Both the position numbers and the translations under genes were made by a program. Shown piece by piece: positions 7,009 through 12,965 of a stretch of 12,987 nucleotides of DNA. The notes below the pieces were generated by a model, which worked only from the letters and a program-made list of their open reading frames with translations, ran no database searches and was not told the origin of the DNA. How positions within the stretch are numbered: the first letter of the stretch is position 1; every line of letters begins with the position of its first letter. The DNA comes from an uncultured Oscillospiraceae bacterium (GTDB lineage: Bacteria; Bacillota; Clostridia; Oscillospirales; JAAYXM01), in contig CAKSEF010000050.1 in the NCBI GenBank assembly GCA_934446465.1, positions 1-12,987 of the forward strand. The letters run 5' to 3'.

Positions 7009-7614
7009 TCATTCGGTTTTTCTTGGTTTTTTAATGAACATGCACAAAATTATGATTATCTCACCCGCGACGCCGAGAAGATATATAAGCCAGATGTTAT
7101 TTTTGAAATAGAGGAATGTCAGATGTATTGCCGCAAGAATTGACCACATCAATACAGATATTATATAGTAATTACGGCGCGGATTAAACCATATTGAATT
7201 AAAAACGAGACGAACAATTACGGCAATAGGGAGCGCGTACACAAAAAAGAGCCATTGGAATGTTGCGCTCGGTGATATAAGCGATGTAATTATGAACGAA
7301 AACAGCGCGATAAACCAAACGAGTCCCTGCGATATATACGCAATCACGCGGTGATTGTAGCGCGTTTCCTCTTTTTTGTTCTCTTTTACGCCGTCATCAA
7401 TGTTTTCATCCCGGACAAGGTAGTCGAGCGTAACTCCGAAAATATCCGCAATGGCAACAAGCGCGGATATGTCGGGAGATGATTCGCCTCTTTCCCATTT
7501 CGAAATTGTTTTATCCGAATAATTGAGTTTTTCGGCAAGCGACGCCTGCGTCATATTATTTATAAGCCGCAGCTCTGTGATATTTTTCGCCACTATCGGT
7601 TTTACGTCCGTCAT
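7009..7614 (-). CDS. XRE-family regulator with C-terminal membrane domain
   Basis: 201 residues from the ATG at 7614, chosen because AAGGGGGG lies about 6 bases upstream and the promoter falls inside the 16-residue longer reading. Residues 9-65 are a classic Cro/CI helix-turn-helix: ITELRLINNMTQASLAEKLNYSDKTISKWERG, then the pairing helix through DYLVRDE. A charged linker (about 70-86) leads to four predicted membrane segments at about 89-111, 118-139, 149-169 and 173-194. This layout is common in Firmicutes for DNA-binding proteins tethered to the membrane. The signal and target genes are unknown. It follows sodC in the same direction but has its own promoter and terminator, so it is a separate unit and probably regulates itself. 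Confidence 0.9.
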   Translation of the reverse strand: MTDVKPIVAKNITELRLINNMTQASLAEKLNYSDKTISKWERGESSPDISALVAIADIFGVTLDYLVRDENIDDGVKENKKEETRYNHRVIAYISQGLVWFIALFSFIITSLISPSATFQWLFFVYALPIAVIVRLVFNSIWFNPRRNYYIISVLMWSILAAIHLTFLYFKNNIWLIYLLGVAGEIIIILCMFIKKPRKTE

Positions 7615-7633
7615 ATAATCCCCCCTTTTTGAG

Positions 7634-7662
7634 ATTATACTACTTTTCCGTCCAAAAATCAA
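7634..7662 (-). promoter_or_regulatory. Promoter of the XRE regulator gene
   Basis: On the minus strand TTGATT (7657-7662) and TATAAT (7634-7639) are 17 bases apart. The predicted start point near 7627 leaves a leader of roughly 13 bases that consists mostly of the AAGGGGGG ribosome binding site. Confidence 0.72.
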
Positions 7663-7677
7663 ATTCGCCTTTGAGCA

Positions 7678-8169
7678 TCAGCGCATAGTTTTTCTTATAA
7701 TTCCGCAGGCGATTTTTTCTCCGGAGTTTCCCGCCGGCTGTGATGTTAAATCGTCTTCCATCAGGTGTATTATCACTGCTTTTCCGATTACTTCTCTCAA
7801 TGTGAACCTGTCGGTTATAAACAGGGACAGCGCCTCGCCGTTTGCATCGAGCAGAGACGGCATATCCCCCGCATGGTGCGGGTGTGTGCGGTCGTTCGGG
7901 TTATAGTGCCCGTCGGTATCGGCAAAAGCGTCGTCCGCATTGCCCGAGCATTTTTCTCCGCTGTGTATGTGAAATCCGAGGAACCGCCCGCCGCACCTTC
8001 CATCCTCTTTCGGAAGCCCCATTACCTCTGCGCGCACAAGCACGGCTCTACCCACTCCGTAAAACAGCACGCGTCCGTGGATATTCGGGTATTTTTCGCT
8101 TCCGCTTATGAATGCTGCGGCATCCGCCCTCCTATTAAGAATCGAACACAGTCCGTCTGTGTTACCCAT
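7678..8169 (-). CDS. sodC: Cu/Zn superoxide dismutase family protein, no signal peptide
   Basis: 163 residues from the ATG at 8169, set by AAGGAGG 8 bases upstream (8178-8184); the longer reading adds seven residues without a site. Metal ligands are all recognisable: GFHIH (His67, His69), GHYNP (bridging His88), HPHHAGD (His96, His99, Asp102) and VIIH (His135). Cys74 and Cys155 match the conserved disulfide pair. The zinc loop is short. The usual active-site Arg before ACG is Lys152 (NSGEKIACG). The family converts superoxide to oxygen and peroxide and is normally exported, but no signal peptide, lipobox or membrane segment is visible, so the protein looks cytoplasmic. It lies 52 bases after rrf2 and is probably co-transcribed, which fits a redox-stress role. 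Confidence 0.9.
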   Translation of the reverse strand: MGNTDGLCSILNRRADAAAFISGSEKYPNIHGRVLFYGVGRAVLVRAEVMGLPKEDGRCGGRFLGFHIHSGEKCSGNADDAFADTDGHYNPNDRTHPHHAGDMPSLLDANGEALSLFITDRFTLREVIGKAVIIHLMEDDLTSQPAGNSGEKIACGIIRKTMR

Positions 8170-8180
8170 GAAATCAGCCT

Positions 8181-8207
8181 CCTTCCACACGTATTGTATG
8201 CGGAAGG
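8181..8207 (-). promoter_or_regulatory. Stem-loop overlapping the sodC ribosome binding site
   Basis: On the minus strand CCTTCCGCAT pairs with GTGTGGAAGG (10 bp with two G-U pairs, 7-base loop). The 3' arm shares four bases with the AAGGAGG of sodC (8178-8184). It could limit translation or mark an RNA-processing site between rrf2 and sodC. Confidence 0.4.
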
Positions 8208-8221
8208 TCTAATCTTCGTAC

Positions 8222-8629
8222 TTACTTTCTTTCAATTATATCCTGTATCGTTATTCCGTCCAAGTAATCACATATGACATCATATAATCCTTCCCAGACA
8301 AAGAGCGTTGCACATTCTGAGCTTCTTTCACACTGATTCGGCACCTGCGAGAGACACGAGACAGGCGCCATGTTTCCCTCTGTCAGTTTCAAAACTTCCA
8401 AAACAGTACATTCTTTGGGGGATTTCGCAAGTTTATACCCGCCTTGGAAGCCCCTGTTTGCCGAAAGCACACCTGCTCTGCTCAGGACAGGAACTATCTG
8501 CTCCAAGTATTTTTTTGAAATTCCCTGTCTCTCCGCTATGTCTTTAAGCGCGGTATAGCCGTCCCCGCCGTTTGCGGCAAGGTCGGCAAGCATACGCACC
8601 GCATACCTTCCCTTTGTTGAAATTTTCAT
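8222..8629 (-). CDS. Rrf2-family transcriptional regulator, probable Fe-S sensor
   Basis: 135 residues from MKISTKGRYAVRML, the standard Rrf2 start; the longer reading adds 11 residues that overlap the promoter start region. The winged helix covers about 1-70, with YTALKDIAERQGISKKYLEQI as recognition region and the wing RGFQGGYKL. Three cysteines, C92-x7-C100-x5-C106 (SCLSQVPNQCERSSECA), match the cluster-binding loop of IscR/NsrR-type members, so an Fe-S cluster sensing iron, nitric oxide or redox state is likely. C74 and C120 are extra. IscR, NsrR and CymR cannot be told apart here. No isc/suf gene is adjacent; neighbours are sodC downstream and the feo operon upstream, pointing to iron and oxidative-stress control. 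Confidence 0.92.
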   Translation of the reverse strand: MKISTKGRYAVRMLADLAANGGDGYTALKDIAERQGISKKYLEQIVPVLSRAGVLSANRGFQGGYKLAKSPKECTVLEVLKLTEGNMAPVSCLSQVPNQCERSSECATLFVWEGLYDVICDYLDGITIQDIIERK

Positions 8630-8650
8630 CCGAAACACCGCCTTTGCTTC

Positions 8651-8679
8651 AATATAACACAAAACAGATAGGTTTTCAA
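8651..8679 (-). promoter_or_regulatory. Promoter of rrf2-sodC
   Basis: On the minus strand TTGAAA (8674-8679) and TATATT (8651-8656) are spaced by 17 bases. The predicted start point near 8644 gives a leader of about 15 bases to the ATG at 8629. The ribosome binding site is modest (AAAGGCGG). Confidence 0.68.
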
Positions 8680-8688
8680 GGTATATTT

Positions 8689-8747
8689 GCGGGATAAACG
8701 GCGCGGAAGAGCTTCCGCGCCGTTTAAATACTCCCTACCTATCCCGC
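8689..8747 (-). terminator. Two-layer hairpin after the 58-residue gene
   Basis: AAACGGCGCGGAAG (8696-8709) and CTTCCGCGCCGTTT (8712-8725) form a perfect 14-bp stem. An outer pair, GCGGGATA (8689-8696) with TATCCCGC (8740-8747), encloses it and reaches into the last codons of the small gene. The stem is very stable but no proper U run follows on either strand, so it may be a weak terminator, a transcript-stabilising 3' end or a roadblock before rrf2. Confidence 0.55.
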
Positions 8748-8911
8748 TCAAAGCTCTCATAAGAGTCGGAATGTTCTGCGAGAAATCCGTTTTCACACTC
8801 AAATTCACCTGCAAAATGCGAAATCCAGTCCCTTTGAGAAAAATCGTTATGCCTTTTTATCTCTTTTTCCTGCCTGAATACTCCTCCGATAAGAAAGTTT
8901 ACATTTTTCAT
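8735..8911 (-). CDS. Small protein of unknown function, 58 residues
   Basis: The protein begins MKNVNFLIGGVFRQEKEIKR and ends ESFERDR. The ATG at 8911 is preceded by a perfect AAGGAGG (8919-8925) at 7 bases, and a good promoter lies upstream, so expression is likely despite the small size. After a short hydrophobic start (NFLIGGVF) the sequence is highly charged and polar, with one Cys and two Trp/His-containing stretches (QRDWISHF). It has no membrane helix, signal peptide or metal-binding motif. I do not recognise the family. It is transcribed divergently from feoA, with a palindromic operator in the shared region, and lies directly before rrf2-sodC, so a link to iron or redox stress is an inference from place only. 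Confidence 0.68.
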   Translation of the reverse strand: MKNVNFLIGGVFRQEKEIKRHNDFSQRDWISHFAGEFECENGFLAEHSDSYESFERDR

Positions 8912-8954
8912 ACGGAAACCTCCTTTTTACGAACGGACTTCTCCCTCTGATTAA

Positions 8955-8983
8955 ATTTTACCATATTGCGCCGAATTATTCAA
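8955..8983 (-). promoter_or_regulatory. Promoter of the 58-residue gene
   Basis: On the minus strand TTGAAT (8978-8983) and TAAAAT (8955-8960) are 17 bases apart, with a predicted start near 8948 and a 37-base leader to the ATG at 8911. The palindrome at 9011-9026 lies 28 bases upstream of this -35. Confidence 0.65.
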
Positions 8984-9010
8984 GACATATTGAAATTACA
9001 CTAAAATACA

Positions 9011-9026
9011 GTTAGCTTCAGCTAAC
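9011..9026. promoter_or_regulatory. Metal-repressor-like operator, box 1
   Basis: GTTAGCTTCAGCTAAC has perfect 6-bp half sites GTTAGC/GCTAAC around 4 bases. It sits between the divergent promoters of the 58-residue gene and feoA, 110 bp centre-to-centre from box 2. The form resembles sites of DtxR-type metal-dependent repressors more than a Fur box; the regulator is not in this window. Confidence 0.65.
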
Positions 9027-9081
9027 ATTTTATGTATTGTGCCAAAACTGAAAAAATTCGCCGGAAAACTTGTATTTTTAC

Positions 9082-9110
9082 TTGACAAAATTAATCAAGG
9101 GTAGTATCAT
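9082..9110 (+). promoter_or_regulatory. Promoter of the feo operon
   Basis: Consensus TTGACA (9082-9087), a 17-base spacer and TATCAT (9105-9110). The predicted start is near 9117, so box 2 begins almost at the transcription start and box 3 lies in the leader. A repressor bound there would block initiation or early elongation. Confidence 0.82.
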
Positions 9111-9120
9111 GTATGCGTAA

Positions 9121-9136
9121 GTTAGCAAAAGCTAAC
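9121..9136. promoter_or_regulatory. Metal-repressor-like operator, box 2
   Basis: GTTAGCAAAAGCTAAC, a perfect copy of the box-1 half sites, begins about 10 bases after the -10 element and covers the start point region. This position is well suited for repression of feo when iron is plentiful. Confidence 0.72.
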
Positions 9137-9154
9137 TATATTTTAAATTCCTCG

Positions 9155-9170
9155 GTTAGCATATGCTAAT
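9155..9170. promoter_or_regulatory. Metal-repressor-like operator, box 3
   Basis: GTTAGCATATGCTAAT matches the same palindrome with one change in the last base. Its centre is 34 bp from that of box 2, about three helical turns, so two bound dimers could lie on the same face of the DNA. It ends 24 bases before the feoA start codon. Confidence 0.65.
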
Positions 9171-9194
9171 CGTTTAAGAAACGAGGTAGTGAAA

Positions 9195-9407
9195 ATGATG
9201 CCGTTAAGTCTTGCCGATGCCGGCGAGGAAAACACGATAAAGAGAATCGGCGGAAGTCCCGAAGTACGGAAGCATCTCGAAAATCTCGGATTCGTTGTCG
9301 GCGGAAGCGTAAAGGTCATAACCACTCTCGCAGGGAATGTGATTGTCAACGTGAAAGAGACGCGGGTTGCAATCAGCGAAGAGATGGCGCGTAAAATCAT
9401 GGTATGA
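9195..9407 (+). CDS. feoA: FeoA, ferrous iron transport accessory protein (first copy)
   Basis: 70 residues with the SH3-like FeoA fold: MPLSLADAGEENTIKRIGG, then EVRKHLENLGFVVGGSVKVITTLAGNVIVNVKETRVAISEEMARKIMV. GAGG at 9183-9186 lies 8 bases before the ATG at 9195 but only 2 from the in-frame GTG at 9189, so 9195 is chosen. FeoA is a small cytoplasmic partner of the FeoB Fe(II) transporter, probably binding its cytoplasmic domain. It is the first gene of the feo operon under the three-box promoter. Two separate feoA genes before feoB are common in Clostridia; this copy and the next are clearly diverged. Confidence 0.93.
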   Translation: MMPLSLADAGEENTIKRIGGSPEVRKHLENLGFVVGGSVKVITTLAGNVIVNVKETRVAISEEMARKIMV

Positions 9408-9449
9408 ACACACGGGGTATGTGTTTACATATAAAGGAGGATGCAAAAG

Positions 9450-9671
9450 GTGAAAACTCTAAGACAATCTAAAATCGGAGATACCGTAAAGGTAGTAAAA
9501 CTCCACGGCGAAGGCGCGACGAAGCGCCGTATTATGGACATGGGCATAACAAAGGGTGTTGATGTGTATATTCGTAAATCAGCTCCCCTGGGCGACCCGA
9601 TTGAGGTTACCGTGCGCGGGTATGAGCTTTCGCTTAGAAAAGCCGATGCCGAAATGATTGAAGTCGAATAG
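9450..9671 (+). CDS. feoA: FeoA, ferrous iron transport accessory protein (second copy), GTG start
   Basis: 73 residues: VKTLRQSKIGDTVKVVKLHGEG, then ATKRRIMDMGITKGVDVYIRKSAPLGDPIEVTVRGYELSLRKADAEMIEVE. KRRIMDMGI and the APLGDPIEV-x-VRGYELSLR block are the most conserved parts of FeoA, so this is the canonical copy. AAAGGAGG ends at 9440, touching the ATG at 9441 with no spacer; the GTG at 9450 has 9 bases and is the likely start, and the extra MQK is probably not made. It follows the first feoA by 42 bases and precedes feoB by 25. Confidence 0.93.
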   Translation: MKTLRQSKIGDTVKVVKLHGEGATKRRIMDMGITKGVDVYIRKSAPLGDPIEVTVRGYELSLRKADAEMIEVE

Positions 9672-9696
9672 CTTCAAAAGAAAGTGAGGAATAATT

Positions 9697-12198
9697 ATGA
9701 ATTTGAAAATTGCTCTTGCAGGTAACCCAAACTGCGGAAAGACGACCTTATTCAATGCCCTCACGGGCTCCAATCAGTTCGTCGGAAACTGGCCGGGCGT
9801 TACTGTTGAGAAAAAGGAAGGAAAGCTTAAAAAGCACGACGGAGTAATCATCACCGACTTACCCGGAATCTACTCGCTTTCTCCTTACACGCTTGAAGAA
9901 GTAGTTGCAAGAAACTATCTTATAAATGAGCGTCCGGATGTTATTCTTAATATAATTGACGGAACAAACCTTGAGAGAAACCTTTACCTTACAACCCAGC
10001 TTACGGAACTCGGAATCCCCGTTGTTGCTGCGGTAAACATGATGGATGTCGTCAAGAAGAACGGCGACATAATTAACACAGATGAGCTTTCAAGACAGCT
10101 CGGCTGCAAGGTTGTTGAGATATCCGCTCTGAAGGGAACGGGAATCATGGAGGCGGCAGAGGCTGCGATTTACGCCGCAAAGAACGAAAAGACTGTTCCC
10201 CAGCACACATTCTCCGGAAGCGTCGAGCACGCAATCGCGCACATTGAGGAGGCTGCCGTGCACGGACTTCCCGAGGAGCAGCAAAGATGGTATGCAATTA
10301 AAATCTTTGAGCGTGATGACAAGGTTCTTGCGAAGCTCGAGCTGAGCTCCGAAATTCAGAATCATATAGAGAACGACATAAAAGCGGTTGAATCGGAAAT
10401 GGATGACGATTCCGAGTCAATTATAACGAATGAGCGTTATATCTATATCAGTTCAATAATAAAGGCATGTTACAAGAAAAAGAATGCCGGCAAACTTACA
10501 AATTCCGATAAGATAGACAAGATTGTAACCAACCGCTGGCTCGCTCTTCCCATTTTCGCGGCAATTATGTTCCTCGTTTACTATCTGTCGATGGTAACGG
10601 TCGGAAGCATGGCAACGGACTGGGCGAACGACGGACTCTTCGGCGACGGCTGGCACCTCTTCGGCATCGGCACGGCGCAGTACGAGGAAGCGGCTGAACA
10701 GTACGGAGATTCAGACCTCATAATCGGGGCATTTGCAGATGAATACGGCAATGAGGAAATTGCCGCGGCTCTTGACTCCGAAAGCGAGGATTACACAGAA
10801 GAAGGCGCAAAGGAAGCTTTAGACGAGCTTGCACTTCTTATCCCAGCAGATGCTGACGTATCCTATGAGGTTGAAGATGAAGAAACCCTCAGCGTAGAAG
10901 ATGTTACAGGCGTTACAAAGAAGGACTTTAAAGCGGCTGTTGATGAATACCTCAACACAGATTACAAAGAGAACTACGGTGCACCGGACACGGCATCCTA
11001 CGGCGTATGGGTACCCGGTATCCCCGTACTTATCGGCGATGCACTTGATGCGGCAAACTCCCCCGACTGGCTCAGCGGTCTCATAAACGACGGTATTGTG
11101 GCAGGTGTCGGTGCGGTTCTCGGATTCGTTCCGCAGATGCTCGTTCTCTTCCTCCTGCTTGCGTTCCTTGAAGCCTGCGGTTATATGGCGCGTATTGCGT
11201 TCGTTCTCGATCGTATCTTCCGCAAGTTCGGACTCTCGGGAAAATCCTTTATACCGATGCTCATCGGAACAGGATGCGGTATTCCGGGAATCATGGCATC
11301 GCGTACCATTGAAAATGAGCGCGACCGCCGAATGACGATAATGACAACTACATTTATCCCCTGCGGTGCAAAGGTTCCGTTCATTGCCATGATAGCCGGC
11401 GCAATATTCGGCGGTTCGGCATGGGTTGCAACGTCGGCGTATTTCATCGGCATGGCGGCGATTGTAGTATCGGGAATTATGCTTAAGAAAACGAAGATGT
11501 TCTCAGGTGAGCCTGCTCCGTTCGTTATGGAGCTTCCGGCATACCACCTCCCCACGCTCGGAAATGTTCTCCGCTCTATGTGGGAGCGCGGATGGTCTTT
11601 CATAAAGAAGGCGGGAACGATAATCCTTCTCTCAACAATACTTGTTTGGTTCACAAGCTACTTCGGATTCACGGAGGACGGTTTCCGTATGCTCTCCGAA
11701 GATGAGCTCAGCCGATCCATTCTCGCATCAATCGGCGGCGCAATCGCTTGGATATTCGCACCGCTCGGCTTCGGCACATGGGAAGCAACGGTTGCTTCGA
11801 TTACGGGTCTTGTCGCAAAGGAGAACATCGTCGGTACGATGGGAATCCTCTACGGTTCATCAGGAAGAGTTTACGATGTTCTTGCCACGGTATTTAACGG
11901 CATCAGCGGATATTCCTTCCTCGTATTCAATCTGCTCTGTGCTCCCTGCTTTGCGGCTATCGGAGCAATCAAGCGCGAAATGAACAGTCCGAAGTGGACA
12001 TGGTTCGCAATATCCTATCAGTGCTTGTTCGCGTATGCAATTTCACTCATGATAAATCAGTTCGGAAATCTGTTCATCGGAAACGGAAATGTTGTCGGTG
12101 TGATATTTGCGGCGGCGGTTCTTGTACTGATGATATACATGCTCTTCCGTCCGTACAAAGAGTCAACTAAGCTCACGGCGAAAGTAAGCGTAAAATAA
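9697..12198 (+). CDS. feoB: FeoB, GTP-dependent Fe(II) transporter with long acidic external loop
   Basis: 833 residues. The N-terminal G domain has G1 GNPNCGKT (9-16), G2 around Thr36, G3 DLPG (54-57), G4 NMMD (114-117) and G5 SAL (143-145), then a helical GDI-like domain to about 270. The membrane part starts near 280. Its first core Gate stretch has ACGYMARIAF, GTGCGIPGIMASRTIENERDRR and FIPCGAKVPF; the second has GLVAKENIVGTMGILYG and CAPCFAA. It imports ferrous iron across the cytoplasmic membrane. Between the first membrane segment and WLSGLINDGIVAGVG lies an insert of roughly 130 residues (about 314-450) that is rich in Asp/Glu and should face outside. Start ATG follows GTGAGG. It is the main gene of the iron-regulated operon. 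Confidence 0.97.
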   Translation: MNLKIALAGNPNCGKTTLFNALTGSNQFVGNWPGVTVEKKEGKLKKHDGVIITDLPGIYSLSPYTLEEVVARNYLINERPDVILNIIDGTNLERNLYLTTQLTELGIPVVAAVNMMDVVKKNGDIINTDELSRQLGCKVVEISALKGTGIMEAAEAAIYAAKNEKTVPQHTFSGSVEHAIAHIEEAAVHGLPEEQQRWYAIKIFERDDKVLAKLELSSEIQNHIENDIKAVESEMDDDSESIITNERYIYISSIIKACYKKKNAGKLTNSDKIDKIVTNRWLALPIFAAIMFLVYYLSMVTVGSMATDWANDGLFGDGWHLFGIGTAQYEEAAEQYGDSDLIIGAFADEYGNEEIAAALDSESEDYTEEGAKEALDELALLIPADADVSYEVEDEETLSVEDVTGVTKKDFKAAVDEYLNTDYKENYGAPDTASYGVWVPGIPVLIGDALDAANSPDWLSGLINDGIVAGVGAVLGFVPQMLVLFLLLAFLEACGYMARIAFVLDRIFRKFGLSGKSFIPMLIGTGCGIPGIMASRTIENERDRRMTIMTTTFIPCGAKVPFIAMIAGAIFGGSAWVATSAYFIGMAAIVVSGIMLKKTKMFSGEPAPFVMELPAYHLPTLGNVLRSMWERGWSFIKKAGTIILLSTILVWFTSYFGFTEDGFRMLSEDELSRSILASIGGAIAWIFAPLGFGTWEATVASITGLVAKENIVGTMGILYGSSGRVYDVLATVFNGISGYSFLVFNLLCAPCFAAIGAIKREMNSPKWTWFAISYQCLFAYAISLMINQFGNLFIGNGNVVGVIFAAAVLVLMIYMLFRPYKESTKLTAKVSVK

Positions 12199-12220
12199 AC
12201 ATCGGAAAGGAGTCTGTTAT

Positions 12221-12391
12221 ATGTTTTCATGGATTGCGGAAAATATAGGGACTATTGCAATATGCTTTGCTCTGGTTATTGTTATTGCGTCAATAATCGT
12301 TAAGCTTGTGTGCGATGCAAAAAACGGCAAATCCTCATGCGGATGCAACTGTGCGCATTGTGCAATGTCGGGCTCCTGTCATAAAAAATAG
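12221..12391 (+). CDS. FeoB-associated Cys-rich membrane protein
   Basis: 56 residues. One membrane helix (about 8-30, GTIAICFALVIVIASIIVKLV) follows a short N-terminus. The cytoplasm-or-outside tail is SSCGCNCAHCAMSGSCHKK, with five Cys in the pattern CxCxCxxCx5C. This matches the small protein repeatedly found after feoB in Clostridia and often annotated as FeoB-associated Cys-rich membrane protein. AAAGGAG lies upstream of the ATG, 22 bases after feoB. It probably binds iron or another thiophilic metal near the transporter, like FeoC in other phyla in position though not in sequence. Confidence 0.88.
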   Translation: MFSWIAENIGTIAICFALVIVIASIIVKLVCDAKNGKSSCGCNCAHCAMSGSCHKK

Positions 12392-12407
12392 TCTCATTTT
12401 TCTCCAT

Positions 12408-12438
12408 GGGGAGCTCGGAAAATGTTTTTGAGCTCCCC
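12408..12438 (+). terminator. Hairpin between the feo genes and the HMA gene
   Basis: GGGGAGCTC (12408-12416) pairs with GAGCTCCCC (12430-12438), and the loop bases can extend the stem with G-U and A-U pairs to a three-base loop. No good U run follows (GCTCTCTTAATC), so it may only partly stop or stabilise the feo transcript. Confidence 0.5.
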
Positions 12439-12466
12439 GCTCTCTTAATCCAAAGGAGTTTTTAAA

Positions 12467-12727
12467 ATGGTTAAAACAGTTTTAAAAATAGACGGCATGA
12501 TGTGCGGAATGTGCGAATCGCACATTAACGACTGCATAAGAAAGAACTTCGACGCCAAAAAAGTTTCCTCATCGCACGCAAAGGGCAGGACTGTTATCCT
12601 TTCCGAAGCCGAACTAAGCTCCGAGAAGCTCAAATCGGTCATTGCCGAAACGGGGTACACACTCACGGATATAGAATGCGGAGAAAAAGAATCCCGCGGT
12701 GGGTTGTTCTCTGTTTTCCGCAGATAA
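12467..12727 (+). CDS. Heavy-metal-associated (HMA) domain protein
   Basis: 86 residues forming one HMA (ferredoxin-like) domain: VKTVLKIDGMMCGMCESHINDCIRK with the metal-binding pair Cys13/Cys16 in GMMCGMC, then TVILSEAELSSEKLKSVIAETGYTLTDIE. Such proteins bind Cu(I) or related soft metals and pass them to P-type ATPases. The tail ECGEKESRGGLFSVFRR after the domain is basic and short. AAAGGAG is 8 bases before the ATG. It stands 75 bases beyond the Cys-rich gene, separated by a hairpin, and may be read through from feo or be a separate unit; no promoter is evident. No copper ATPase lies in the window. Confidence 0.9.
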   Translation: MVKTVLKIDGMMCGMCESHINDCIRKNFDAKKVSSSHAKGRTVILSEAELSSEKLKSVIAETGYTLTDIECGEKESRGGLFSVFRR

Positions 12728-12765
12728 AAAGCCAATAAGATATCCCCCCAAATAATGTTTCGGCG

Positions 12766-12802
12766 AAACGGCATAGTATTTTCTATGCCGTTTTGCTGTT
12801 TT
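12766..12802 (+). terminator. Intrinsic terminator after the HMA gene
   Basis: AAACGGCATAG (12766-12776) and CTATGCCGTTT (12783-12793) form a perfect 11-bp stem with a 6-base T-rich loop, followed by TGCTGTTTTAA. It lies 39 bases after the HMA stop codon and should close the feo-HMA transcription unit. Confidence 0.78.
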
Positions 12803-12865
12803 AATGGCAACGCAAGGCAAACGAGACGTTTTTCGCCGTCAAATGCGAAATTGTTATAAAACCTA

Positions 12866-12894
12866 TTGAAATTTGCAGAAAAAAATGGTAAAAT
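12866..12894 (+). promoter_or_regulatory. Promoter of a gene beyond the window end
   Basis: TTGAAA (12866-12871), a 17-base spacer and TAAAAT (12889-12894). The predicted start is near 12901. The stretch 12803-12865 before it shows no gene or clear structure. Confidence 0.65.
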
Positions 12895-12927
12895 AACGAT
12901 GCTAAACAGATTTAATAATCAAAATCG

Positions 12928-12965
12928 GGGTCATCCCTTTTTATGGGTGGATTGTACCCTTTTTT
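12928..12965 (+). terminator. Terminator-like structure in a leader (possible attenuator)
   Basis: GGGT (12928-12931) pairs with ACCC (12956-12959) and ATCC (12933-12936) with GGAT (12949-12952); an alternative CATCCC/GGGTG pairing exists. Six T follow (12960-12965). It starts about 27 bases after the predicted transcription start, too close for a normal gene end and typical of a leader switch or a very short RNA. Confidence 0.42.

Noticed and set aside
7765..8277. Long plus-strand open frame opposite sodC
   Set aside because: It has no ribosome binding site or family pattern, and mirrors a protein with complete SOD motifs on the other strand.
9011..9170. Fur boxes at the feo promoter
   Set aside because: The half sites GTTAGC/GCTAAC do not match the AT-rich GATAAT repeats of Fur.
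9407..9425. AACACA/TGTGTT hairpin between the two feoA genes
   Set aside because: Weak A-T-rich 6-bp stem, no tail; no reason to assign a role.
11181..11654. Minus-strand open frame of 157 codons inside feoB
   Set aside because: It is antisense to the conserved FeoB core and shows no start signals; its composition is that of a shadow frame.
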